This document shows, piece by piece, positions 41,756 through 54,031 of a stretch of 64,000 nucleotides of DNA. The notes under the pieces were generated by a model. The model saw only the letters and a program-made list of their open reading frames with translations. It was not told the origin of the DNA and made no database searches. The position numbers and the translations under genes were made by a program. Source of the DNA: Parus major (Eukaryota > Chordata > Aves > Passeriformes > Paridae); NCBI RefSeq assembly GCF_001522545.3, contig NC_031769.1:68624640-68688639 (forward strand), read 5' to 3'. Within the stretch, counting starts at the first letter, position 1. Every line of letters starts with the position of its first letter.

Positions 41756-42218
41756 CCCTAACAGCACTTTCCTTCACAATTCAGAAAGGACAATGACTGT
41801 TAACTGCATGTTTTATTTAACTTGTCTAGTTGATCTTGCCTAGCTTAGCTGGTGACAGCAAACATGAGAACAGTGCCAAATGCTGAATCTCCTTCATGTG
41901 TGCTGTACACATTCCTAAAAAGCAGAAACTTTAAGGATGTGCTGCATGTAATACCACTATTTACAAGCCACTCTAATGCTAAAGAATCAGTACATCCAAT
42001 TCTAGGTTCAAAGGCTATAACAGCATGAACTCTTCTACCATCAGCCATAATTCTTACTATGCAAAATCAGCATTTTTTTCCTTTATTTCATAATCAGTTT
42101 ACAAATTCTTCTAACAGACAACCCAGGCCACATCCCTTGCCTTTTAAAGCCCTGTATTTGCTAGAGATGCTCTGCTGGATGAAGAACATACATGTGACAA
42201 AAGATTTTTTATTTAAAC

Positions 42219-42231
42219 AAAAAAAAAAAAA
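42219..42231 (+). repeat. Poly(A) run, 13 nt
   Basis: An uninterrupted A tract. Confidence 0.75.
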
Positions 42232-42666
42232 CCTAAAAACTTTTCAAATGCTTATTCCTGTAATGTAAAGGTACAGTACACCTTAAACTGCCTTAAGACT
42301 GTTCTTTTTGTCTCTTTTGACTACACTGTTGCCTGATCCTATACTGTTGACATAAACAGACAGCAAGTTGTTGAATTGGTTACAGCCATGTGTTGTGACT
42401 CTCTGGAGAGAATTTTACTTACTTATTTTTGCAGCCCTGTGTTAGCCATGCTAGAACAAATGCTCTTCTCCACATGTAATGCAGTGGTACTGTTTGATAC
42501 AGCCTTACAGATACAGGCACGGTAGAATGAAGAACACATAAAGAGGCCTGCTGATACATGCGTATTGAAAAGAAACCCTTCAAAATCTTCAATAAGAAGA
42601 CTCAAAATGTACAAAATGGCTGACTTGGTAAATGCTGCCAAGAATATCCAAAAACTGCCCTTCCAG

Positions 42667-42830
42667 TAGAAAAAGAAGGAGGAAAAGGGAATAAAAAAAA
42701 GGAAAAAGAAAAAAAAAAAGGAAAAAAAATAACCAGAAAAACAGAAAAAGACAAAAAATAAAAGCACTGCAAAAAAAAAGACAAGAAGAAAAAAATAAGG
42801 CAAAAAAAAAAATAAGGCAAAAGGGGTGAG
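42667..42830 (+). repeat. A-rich polypurine tract
   Basis: About 160 bases of almost pure purine on the plus strand (A with scattered G), with only a few pyrimidines. Near the end AAAATAAGGC occurs twice as a short tandem. The open frames on the minus strand here are Phe/Ser-rich artefacts. Confidence 0.8.
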
Positions 42831-44477
42831 AAGTATCTAGCTGCCTGTTCTGGGATCAAAGGGTCTACAGTTGATCTCTGCTTTGCAATCTGCTGACACC
42901 CTCAACTAGACAGTCCTGTTCACAACTAAGGTGACAAATCTGCATTTCCCATTTCCACAGTGTAACTAAGTTGTATCAGTTATTTGCCAGGAACTCAAAA
43001 TACACCTCCTATTAAAACAGAACTGAAGCAGCAAGAGGTAGTGAAACTGCTCACACTCCAGTAGAGCACTGGAGCAAAGGATCCCATCCCACCCAGTGTT
43101 GCAATTTAAGCATCAAATACACCTCGGGTTCTGGCAGACTGTTTATCCAGAGAAACATTTATTCAGACACTCACAGAAGAATATGGCCTAGTCCACTGTA
43201 GGCTACAAGCTGTCTTAAATCTCTGTACTACAGTATCTAGTGATACTGATCAATATATCTTCATCCTATGATTCAATTACAAGAAGCTACAAATTGCAAA
43301 ATAAACTAGCATCTTTTATCACAAAGATTCAGGAAAGAAGCATTCTGAAGCATTTTTCTACACATCCAATATGAAACCTGTAAAGCAAAGTAAGTAAAAC
43401 AATTGAACATACTCTTCTCGTATTAGCAGGAATTAAAGTTGTCATTTGATTAAGAAGATTAAAGAGACACACACCAAGCAGTTCTCAGTGCTATAGTCTA
43501 ATCTTAGCAGGGATGAATATGCTTATACAGATGATACCATTGTTCTGGAAGTCATGAAATGGAAACACTTCTTCTATTTTATAGTTGGAAATGTATTACA
43601 ACAATCTTCTGTTTATTTACAGGGAATATACAGATTATAGGTTTGAATTTCATTTATACAGAGAAGGGACACATTTTTATGCCATCAAATAAACCTGCCC
43701 AGCCCCCCCCAAAAACCTAACCAGAACAAACAAACAAAAAACCCAAACAAACAAAAGGTAAGACACATCCATAGCAATCTCACAGAGCTTGGACATTTCA
43801 AATATTTTCAGTCAGTTCTTTCTTTTATTAACTAGGACTCCCAAAACAAAAAAGGTTAACTGCTTGCTCTGAAAGGATATAAACTCAGGTCTACTTCTAA
43901 GTAATCAATTTTTAATCCACACAACCATGCTTCTACCAAGACTGTACATTAGAAGTCCTCAACTCAGGAATAACTTTGTATAATTACATACTGCACAGCT
44001 TTCAACAAACTCCTGCTGGTATTTCTGAAATGTTAAGTTGCATCTCCCACACATATATGATTAACTTCTTTTTGAGACATCCTGTTCACAACCTGCAAAC
44101 TATCATGCTTTATTTTCTGACCATGAAATACTAGTACCAGAAGAAACCAAGAGCTCCTAGACTGTTAACTTCAGTTCATTAGACATGCTAGCCATCTTCC
44201 AGATGTTCCACCACTTTATTCTTAACACTATGTCATTAACTTCTTTATTTCAACAGACAAGCTTCATAGCATGAAAGCAAACTGACGTAGATGCATAAAG
44301 TCAACAGTGACACACAGTAATTATGCCTGAGACAACCTAATAAGTTTTATAAATAAGATGATTGCTCACTGATGTCCCCTAGAGGTCTGTCTGTCCCACT
44401 AAGTAACACACAGAACAAGATAAAATACCTTCCTCCATCACTTAGTAGTCCTGCACTTTAGTCACAACAACCCCATG

Positions 44478-45178
44478 CAGCACTAGAGGCTGTGGGCAGA
44501 GGCTGGAAAGCTGCCAGGTGAAAAAGGACCTGCGGGTGCTGGTTGACAGCAGCTGAACATGAGCCAGTGTACGCCCAGGTTGCCAAAAAGGCCAAGGGCA
44601 TCCTGGCTTGTATCAGCAATAGTGTGGCCAGCAGGAGCAGGCCAGCAGAGTTCCCTGCACTTGACCCTGGTGAGGCTGCACCTTGAATCCTGCATTCAGT
44701 TCTGGGCCCCTCACAGCCAGAAGGACATTGAGGTGCTGGAGCAGGTCCAGAGAAGGGCAACAGAGCTGGTGAAGGGTCTGGAGCACAAGTCTGATTAGGA
44801 GCAGCTGAGAGAGCTCAGGTTACTCAGGCTGGAAGAAAAGGAGGTTCAGGGGGGACCTTATTACTCTCTACAACTTCCTGAGAGTATAGCCAGGTGGGGA
44901 GTGGTCCCTTTTTCCAGGCAACAAGTGACAAGATGAGAGGAAATGGCCTCAAGCTGCAGCAGGTGAGACTCAGGAAGAGCTTCTTCACTGAAAGGGTGGT
45001 CAGGCATTGGAACAGCCTGCCCAGGAAGATGGTGAAGTCACTATCCCTGAAAGCATCCAAGAAACAACAGGACATGGCACTTAGTGTTTAGTTGGCTTGG
45101 AAGTGTTCAATCAAAGGTTGGATTCAATGACCTTGGAGGTCTTTTACAACCTCAGTAATTCTATGAATCTGAGTCAAT
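44478..45178 (+). mobile_element. CR1 LINE fragment, 5'-truncated, with 3' end
   Basis: The plus-strand translation gives the CR1 ORF2 C-terminus in two frames. One holds [30 protein letters not shown] (about 44660-44790). The other holds [20 protein letters not shown] and [12 protein letters not shown] (about 44930-45040). It ends with the typical CR1 3' tail (GGTTGGATTCAATGACC, then AATTCTATGAATCTG) near 45178. Frameshifts make it a dead copy. It is antisense to PHLPP1 and in inverted orientation to the copy 2.7 kb away at 40.9-41.8 kb. Confidence 0.93.
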
Positions 45179-48100
45179 AATCATAAAAGAACTCGAGATA
45201 AGGAGTCACTAATTCAGCTGACCAATCATCTAATAACCAAGTAGACTGCACAGTTAGCTCTGCTACTGTTGCTCTAAGCAGTGCTCCTACTTACTACCTG
45301 CTGTAAGAAAAAGGTTAGTGATGATCTGGCAGTAAGACAAAGCAAGTGCTTGAATGAGAACAACAAAACATCACTGTATACAATTCTGATCAGAAAACTC
45401 ACTGTCCACTTAGATACTTACAACTTTCAAGGCAGTTTAAAAACTGTTGAGAGCCACTTAGAGTTCCTCCATGGTGTATATAAAAGCAAAATTGTTGCTG
45501 GTAAGGGCTTCCAAGCTTTTCTGTACCATTTATATTAGAGCCAATAATAGTTTGAACTAGGCATAGTTATTGTTTAAAGAAGCATGCAGCTTTTTCAAAG
45601 GAAAAGAGTCAGAATTAATCTCAGCAACTGAAGGTGCCTGAATCAGAGGTTTTGTTCTTCCCTCAATGCTGCATCTACATTCTCTCCTCCCCAGAGCACA
45701 CATTCAGAAAAGGAGTGGCCTGCTACTTATCTTAATTACAGGTCTTACTATCTCTTTCTCCTTGGACACAAAGCTTCATAAATCGAACAAACAGGAAGAG
45801 AAACTGCATTCAGATTACATAATGAGGTTTATGTAAATTGCACCTACAGCCTAGGGTCCTGAACTTCAAAGGCATTCCAGCTCCTCGTTACCCCCTGGAC
45901 CAAGGCCCATTGTTTTGTCTTTATTTAAATAAGTTGGCATGGCATTTGGAGTGCTCTGAGATGAGAAGAACTGGTTCAAGTAGCTATTATGGGGTTTTGA
46001 GAATTATGACTACAATCCAGAGCCTAGTAAAGTTGAAGATTCCTGTTGCCACTGCACAAGACCAAGAACAATTAATACCCTGCAGATGCACAAATTTACC
46101 TCTGGCCTGCAAAAGCACATTGAGTTAAATTCAAAAAAATCTTGCCCACTTACACAATTCTCATTTTCCTTCTAACCAAGAACTAAACTAGATAAAACTG
46201 GAGAGAAAAAAATCCCTGAAACTCAGTATTTTGCATCAATATGTAAATAGTTATTCTTAGCTGTCAAATCGAGGAACACACAGCTAGTTGAGCAATGAGT
46301 ATTTTCAGCATCCCTCCAAATAAGTCAAAGCCAGCTGGAAGAAATTTTACTTCCCTATCGACAGAAAAAGCTTCAAATAATAGTATGCTACGTGGTGAAA
46401 TTAAATTACTTCACTCCAGGAGGTCTTTCTTCCTGATTTTACAGTTGTCATTTTTAAATGTAATGTCCTCCAAATAACAGTTTTTGCCCACTGAATAATG
46501 GGGGGATGGAGCTGGAAGGGGGTACAAAACCCCCAAGAGATTACGTACCATTCCCTTTATTTCACATATTTAACCACATCCATGGGAGCAGAAAATCTCA
46601 ACCACCAGATCCCAAAGCCAGAACTAGCTAGCAAGCTAACCAGGGAAGCAAAAGTAATAATGGTTGGGGCAACTGGCATAAAGAACTTGGACTATCCACT
46701 TATGTAACTAAATGATTTTATGTGACAGTGGCAGTGAGTACAGAGGGCCCTGGTGACCACATCCATGGTGAATAACAGACAAGACCCCAAAGGGGATTCC
46801 TGACCATGCCCTCTTTAAAAAAAACAAAAAACAAACACCACAGTGGCTATGCCAGCACAGACACCACAGAAAACCAGTTCTACCATTCATTTTGCCAACC
46901 TGAAATCCTGAACGGAACTTCAGCAAAACACAGTATTGTTATTCATTTAAAACCCACATACATCCCTCTGTGATGGTACAACAGCTGCTGCATTCCAAAC
47001 AGCAAGTAATGCTTTTTCTTTATGTTAACAGTTTATCATATAGCACACATATAATGAAAAGTAAACTAAGAGCTAAATAAAATATATCATAAATAATAAT
47101 ACTTAAGTTTAAAATTCTCAGATACCTAAGGTGACTTCAGTATGTAACAGCAATCAGTGGGAAAACGTTCAATCCAATTTTGCCACAAGTTATTTTTAGA
47201 AAGTGGTATCTATGTTAAGATACCACAGTGGATAAATGCCAGACTAATTGAAAAAAAACAACTAATCTGCAACGAATACTGGTTATTTTCTAGTGAAAAA
47301 TGTAGAGATTATTCACAAAAAAAAAAAAGGCAATGCTACAGCTAATTCAACTGTCCAGAAAAGCTATTTAAGGACAAAAGTTACACAAAGAATAAAACAC
47401 GGCACTTTGGAATGAAGTACAAAACTGAAAAATCTAGAATTTTCACAGACATTTTCTGCCATACAATTTATAGATCTTAACCTATACACAATTCTGACAC
47501 TACCATGCAGTTGTAATTTTAACAGGTTTCCAATCTCTCAGATGATTGTCATAATTAAGATATCATTGTTTGGGTTTTTTTTAAATGAGGACCACTGTCC
47601 TCCTATGATGTTTCTTAAACATCCTATGAAGGGCTTAGTGTTTCAGAATTCCTGTCTTAGAGCTAAATATAGAAAAAGTTAAGACACATTCATTTTTCGG
47701 TGAGTTTAAAACTTTTTAGTTGCTTATGAAGGTTGGTTACATTTCTCTTAAACACCTCAGAGAAATAAAAACTAAGCTGGAATCAGATGGCCAAGGCAGT
47801 GAAGTTTACAAACCTGAAGATATTTTGGAACACTCCACCCCATCCTTTTTACTTGGGTTAAGTTTCCCTACACAAACTGCAACTGACATGAAGTATCAAG
47901 ATCTATTCCATTTGAATACACACAGACAAAATATTTTATCAAATACCCTCAAAGTTAACTACAGCATTGAGTTTTCTGCATTATAGAATATAGTTATTAC
48001 AGAGCTACTCCAGACAAACAGCTTCCCAGAGTACAAATCCTCATTTGAGCAGAAGTTCTAAAATAGAGCAATGAAACTGACTCAAGGGAAGCTGAAAACA

Positions 48101-51100
48101 TGTACACCAGTGCTTTGATCTGAACTAAAATGCCAGTGTGCCCCACTCCACAAGCAGTAAAATAATGAAACACTGAAGACTAAGTCAAATTATCTTTGCT
48201 TCTGTCCAAGGCAAATAAAGGTCAGGTTTGGTTTATTTTTCTTTTTTTTCCCTTAAATTAATATACTAGTAGCTTAAATAGTTATTCAAAATGATCACCC
48301 CTTAAACACAGAGGGAAATGAAGCTGTAAGGATGTGAGGCACAGGTTCCCTCCAAATTAGAAAGCTGAGTATAAGTAACAGTCTCCAGGACTTCCATCTC
48401 TAAGCTTGTATTCTATGGAATTCTGTATGTATATATTTTTCAAACTGACCTGTCCAAGCAGGTTTTCTTATATGTGCCTCTTTTCTACAGGACCACTTGA
48501 ATAACAAATAAATATCTCTTTAAATTGTTTTATAAAGAGATTTTTTTTAACTATCAAAGCAGGTTTTGATAATCAAGAAGCACGCACCAGTTGCTAACAC
48601 TGCATTGAATTAATCCTTTATTTTCGTACTATTAAGCAGTACCTTCCCAAGAACCATGTAGTGCTTTAGATGCATAGCAGTCTGTCACTGTCCTAATAGA
48701 ACAGATGGATGCTTAAATTAGAGAAGGGCTCTTAGGTATATCAGCAATTCCATCATCAAGATGATATTTGTACAGTTTAAAAAAAAGCAGGGGGGGATAA
48801 TTGGTAAAAATTGCAAGAGGGACAGTATCAAAATACATTAAGAGAAAAGAAAGGAAAAAGAATGCCATGTTCTGTGCTGCAACAGTGAAGAAATTCAGCT
48901 CCTGGATGCACCAAATTAGGTACTACATATTTAGTATAAATAGTAACTATGTACATCACACTAAAATCTCCCGTGTCGGTACTTAACACGTACTTAAGTT
49001 ATGGATGCTAGCCAGGAGTACAACAGCATTTAAAAGTTGCAAAGACCATTGTACTTAGCAGCTGTCACATACCAAAGCTCAGCTGCGGCTGCACCAGCAT
49101 TCCAGCACTATCTGCATGGCTCCTCCTTCGAAAAAGCCTGAGAACCCCCCTGGAAAGCTGCCTACATCAGAAAGACCCCATTCCAAAGGAGATAAGCAGG
49201 TGGAGCTAGCCAAAGGCAATGCAACCATTTTAAACTTCCCTGCAGAACAGGACTAAAAATGTCATTACCTTGGTACCGACATGGACCAAGCCCAGATTTA
49301 AACTGCTATGTCGCTGAAACGTGAGAGTTTCCCAAGGAGGAAAATTTTAGGCATTACTCCTCTCGCAGGAGATGCCAACATATAAATGATTACAAGGCAA
49401 AGAATGTTCATCGGAGTCACGTTAAGAAGAAAAAAAGAATCAGGATTATAGCAGCCCTAGGCAGAGGTTGTTTTTCCTTTCGGTTTCAGACAAGTTCACA
49501 GAGACCTCTCCTGTCCAATCACACCTGCAAAAAGACATCCATTCACATTAATGTGAATTAATTCCTTTCATGTTGAAGATATGAGATGTCAGAACTATGT
49601 CAAGTGTTCCAAAAGCAGCTCTTTAGGGCACAGCTGTTCTCCCACACTCCATAATAAAAAGTGTGTCTCTGGCATGCTTCCCCCCATAACCGCACTTAGT
49701 CACCTTAAATTGAGTTTATCAGTGTATTAAATAGCTGAACTGAGTTATTCACCAAGTAGCACAACAAGCAGCCAGCAATTCAATGCATTTCACATAGCTC
49801 TGCATTGCACAGCACCTTCTAAATTAAGCATCTAAAACCATGCTTCCATCCATCTAGCTGGAAGTCTCTGTATGACCCCAACTACAAGGTGTACTTTTTT
49901 TAAAGAAGGCAAGCAAACACAATTGCTCAGAGCACTGCAACTGATCCTGACACAAGATCTTTCCCCCCCCATCCTTTTTCTTTACTGGACAGAACAACAT
50001 CCCTTATAACATACTTCAAGACCAAACTAGATTCGTTTTTCTTCACAGCTTTCCAAAAGGCCACGTGAGCCAAAAGGATCTCTTCCCAAATAACATCTGA
50101 CAGCCAGATGCAAAATTAACACCCTTAATTACATCTGGCATTTCTTAGTATTCTGCCTATAGGCAGTCACCTACTGAAAAAGTGATATATTTGATGACAC
50201 AGGCAGGTGCAGAAGCCCAGTGTCACATTAGGGGGCAGAGAATTTGATGGTGGCCAAGTGCCAGAATCAGAAACAACATCACCTTTCAACACTAAAACAA
50301 AACAGCCTCAAACATCTATTGTACTGAACCACTCTTCAAGACCAGGATAGTATTACTCATGCTCCTTGCCATGCAGAAGCTCCAGAGCACAACATATAAT
50401 CCCATGCTTATTTTTGATCTAAAACAAATAAGCAGTTTTGCAGTTTTTAATGAGACTGTTGTATTAGCCTGTTTTTCCTTCTACATGCAAATTACCAGGA
50501 TGTCAAGGCCACTGGGACAACAATTATTTTTATGAAGCAATAAGGAATACTATAACTTGTTTGCAAGAGGTCTTCTGGATCACAGCCACTCTTGAGGTTT
50601 TAGGAATAGTTTACGAAGTCTGACCTAATCGGTCTCCCGGCGACAATATCATGACTGTAATTGCACTATGGATTCTTACACAGTTCCATAATTCAGTCAC
50701 ACAGTATCTCAGCAGAAAGCTATTTAACCATGTCCTTTTAAATAGAGATGAAGTATTTCAAACATTGAGGTTAAATTAAAACATTATCTTTTGTTAAGAT
50801 AAATTTCAACAGATAAAAATTGACATGCCTGACCAATCACTAATGCCCAGTTTTGCTCAAATTGATGTTACAGGAAGTAGGATCAGCCCCTTAAAGCTGT
50901 AAGGGATTTTGTTTTAGCGGTGGTGTTATCCATTTAATGCTTAAGAGTCAAGACACTGACAAAATCAACCACATTCACACTCTTAAGGAAGAAAATGAGA
51001 GGAGACACCAGAAGAAACATGCACTAACCACATTCTGAAACAAACCAAGGCAATGTACAGGAAGCACTTTTACCTTCTTAGTGTCCCATTTTGGGTTTGA

Positions 51101-53299
51101 GGGTTTTTAAAAGATCCAATATTTAATTTACAGAATATTTGTGGACTGCTATTTATTAAGAAAACAGTTTTGTCAAAGCAGAAAAATCTGACTCTCTCCA
51201 GTTCTCCCAGCAATATTTTTTTTTTAATCTGTGTTTTCCAGATTCCACAACAGGAGAAATTACCAGCCTACAGCAATCACTAAAACTATTTGCTATATTG
51301 TCATACGTGGAATTTGTAATGGTAAGTTTCAGTAGGGTCACCTTCCAGTCTTAAAACTGTCTCTCCTCAAAAATAAAAAACCCCAAAGTCATCACTTTGC
51401 TTTCTTCTCTCTCCACTCCAGGGGGATTAGGTGAAAGAATTCCTTTTAGAAGCAATGCAATAAATCCAACCTAGGTTTATGCCATTTCACATCAGTACAA
51501 AACCAGTATCACCAAATCCTACTGAGACAGCTTGCAGGAAATTACAGGGATAGAGATACCAGTGGTTCTCTATCCATTGGGACAAGCCAGGCTACTTAAA
51601 TCAATGAAGTCCTAGGCAAACAGGAAATCACTGTTTTAAAGTTTTCCTTAGGGTATTATCCTGGAGGATCATTTATTAAAAAGGTATTTCTCCTAAGCAA
51701 AACACTTAACTTTGGGGCCAAAAAAATTGCTCCCCGTTCCAGCACAATTTGGTGTGGATTCTTTTTAAGTTTCTCTCCTTCCCTCCCTTTCATCTTTGGG
51801 TTGTGTGTGTGTATAAAATAAGGAAGCAGAGAAAACTTGCCAAGACGGTTACATAAAATCAGTATGATTACATGTCAGTAATATTTTCTTAGCTGTTTTT
51901 GGCTGGTCTGGTACCTTAGATGCTGCAACCTTTCTGTTACAAGCACCTGATCACAGGTGTTTTAGATGTTGCTCACAGATCCTCTCAAAGAGATAAGGAT
52001 TTCAAAAAAAAGGTGCACTTTTGAAGTACAGAGGCATACTTGTTAGCATATGAACTTGCATAAGAAATTTGCATTAATTTAATCCTATGTATGCTCACAG
52101 AAATACCTTTCTATCCAGTAGTTTTGCACAAGGAAGTCTAAAATGTATGAGCTACGTTAGCAGTCAAGTTGAGACACTGAAATAGAACAGAGTTGGAACA
52201 TCCTCATTTAGCATGTATAATTAATAATTTAATGCATTAAAACTACATGCAAACAGGCTTAACTGTGTGTAAGACTTCGCTATGTTTCCTGATTGTGTTT
52301 TCTTTAGAACACATCCTGTTAGAATAGGAGGCACACAGCTGTCCCAATTTAAAACACGTGTGTGCATCCCCATTTAATGGCGGGGTGGGACTGGAAATAA
52401 AAGAAGCAACAACCCTCCCAGATCACCTGCTGACTTCCATCCTCAAAAGCAGGCAAAGAAACACAAAAGACCACAATGATCATCTGAAAAAAAAAAGTAC
52501 TTTAGGCTACTTTCTAACCCAAATGCATCTAACCTATTTGTGTCAATTCCTTTAACAAATACTACTTTTGCACTCGTTATGCCAGGGTCATTGTACAATC
52601 AAAAAATCTGAAGAAAAGCTGAACTGACCACTTGCCACCACTCCCACATTCTCTTCTGAATAAAGAAGGCCACTTATCCAGCGAACTGTTCTTCCCACCC
52701 CACCATTACCAACTCCATTTGACATTCAGCAGAATTCACTCAAAAAGAATCTCTGTATTTTTCAGAGTTAAAGCACTGAATTCTCACAGTTCATTGAAGG
52801 ACCATTCTGCTCAACCAGCCCAGCAAGGGGATGGATGACATGCGCTACTCTGATAGCATGACTTCATCTCGGGGTATCGCATTTACCTGTTTCACAGGAA
52901 AATTTACAAGGTATTTGAATGTATACTTGGACACTAAACAATGTCTTATTTTTGAAGAGATGTACAGGATAGTTAAAACCCAAGAAGCTCCGAGATTATA
53001 GCAAGTCTTTTACACAAAACAACTCAACTGACACACAAAGTATTTTTAAACCTCCCTAAAATTGCAGAAGGTTGCATAATTAAAACGTGGGAGCTAACTT
53101 TTCCACCCAACACTCTCCAAATTCTGTACTGTATGTTGTAACAGCAAAGCTGCATTACAGAGCTTCTCCCTTTTCATTATAAAGCTTTTGACCACCCCGC
53201 TTCCAAAGACCATGACTTGTGCCTCCCTACTTCTCTCGCTTACTGCCCTCAGTCTCTCGGTGAAGTCCCACCACTCTAACGGGAAAAACTGATGCCAAC
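45179..53299. other. Intronic DNA, no gene recognised
   Basis: AT-rich sequence rising in GC toward the CpG island. It contains the 47.2 kb hairpin and a 14-bp perfect palindrome CTGCCTATAGGCAG at 50153-50166. No exon or repeat family is recognised. Confidence 0.55.
47203..47226. repeat. Perfect 9-bp hairpin (GTGGTATCT / AGATACCAC)
   Basis: Arms 47203-47211 and 47218-47226 are exact reverse complements around a 6-nt loop. They have the same arm sequence as the core of the hairpin at 38295-38329 but a different loop. Confidence 0.75.
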
Positions 53300-53848
53300 A
53301 ACGCGGAGAGCCAAGAGCACGATTTTGTTTGCAGGAATGCACCGCTCTCAGCTCGGGCATCTGCGCGCCCTGTACTGCTGTAACCCGTTTCAGGAGCAAG
53401 AACTGTGCGGGGCTTCCCCTTGGGAGCCAGCCGGCCGTGCCCTCGGCTCTGCGATGGGGCGGGCTCGGCGCTCCCCGGAGCGAGCACACAGCTCCACTAA
53501 ACTGTGAGCGAGCTGCCCGCATCCCGCAAACATTTGGAACAAACAGCCTTCGACCTCCCGTGCCCGGCAGCGGCACCGATGCAATTCCTCGTCACTAGGG
53601 AAAGCAGTAGTAGATTAAGGCTGATTTAACCTCGGACACCCAGTGCCGCTGAACGGGAAAACAACACAAGCACGACCTCCATTACCGAGGCGCTGAAGGA
53701 AGGGGAGGCTGCCCTGGGCACAGCGCTGGAGCAGCCTGGGCGCCGCTGACATCGCGGCTTCTCTCGGCAGCCGGCTCAGGGCAACGCTTCCCGCTGCCGC
53801 CGCCGGGGACCTCCCGGCACGGCCCCTCCCCGGCACCGAGACACCCGC

Positions 53849-53911
53849 GGGCCGCCTTCCCCGTGACAGGGGACAGCCCCGGGCCACATTCCCCGTGACA
53901 GGGGACAGCCC
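53849..53911. repeat. 32-bp tandem duplication (about two copies)
   Basis: Two adjacent copies with a period of 32 bases (53849-53880 and 53881-53911) share CCCCGTGACAGGGGACAGCC and differ mainly at two or three bases after the initial GGGCC. The duplication lies in intron 1, about 120 nt below the exon 1 donor. In the exon read-through frame it gives two similar LSPVTG peptides, but that frame is intronic. Confidence 0.85.
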
Positions 53912-54031
53912 GGCGTAGGAGCAGCGCCCAGCCGCCCGCACGCCCTCCACTCACCCCGGCACCCGCCGTGCCAACAGCCGGTGGGCGCGGCTCCCGCCCC
54001 TTCCCCACGGTCGCCCCCCGGCCCCGCTCAC

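Larger units (their letters stand above)
41756..44477. other. Intronic DNA between two inverted CR1 copies
   Basis: It holds the poly(A) run at 42.22 kb and the polypurine tract at 42.67-42.83 kb. Nothing else is recognised. Confidence 0.6.
1..54031 (-). other. PHLPP1: PHLPP1 intron 1 (5' part; 3' end outside the window)
   Basis: This begins at the GTGAGC donor (54031-54026, minus strand) and runs to the window edge. I looked for the next expected coding segment, the start of the PH domain, among minus-strand open frames and saw none. The whole stretch is therefore read as one long first intron. Composition drops from CpG-rich (above about 53.3 kb) to AT-rich vertebrate background. The short open frames in it lack coding character. 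A small exon with no long surrounding frame could still have been missed. Confidence 0.75.

Noticed and set aside
42423..42859. Phe-rich minus-strand frames of 126 and 85 codons
   Set aside because: They are translations of the A-rich polypurine tract.
50153..50166. 14-bp perfect palindrome CTGCCTATAGGCAG
   Set aside because: Single short palindromes are expected by chance in 64 kb, and nothing around it suggests function.
53094..53576. 160-codon minus-strand open frame
   Set aside because: It lies in the GC-rich start of intron 1, with no recognisable domain and composition typical of chance frames in CpG islands.
53682..54031. Continuation of the PHLPP1 exon 1 open frame for about 116 more codons
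   Set aside because: The frame passes a good GTGAGC donor right after the conserved IRFYAG end of exon 1. The residues beyond it do not resemble PHLPP1 and include a tandem duplication.
1..54031. PHLPP1 exon 2 (start of the PH domain)
   Set aside because: I looked for the expected PH-domain motifs in minus-strand frames and found none. A short exon could be missed, so this is absence of evidence. A translated search with PHLPP1 protein would settle it.
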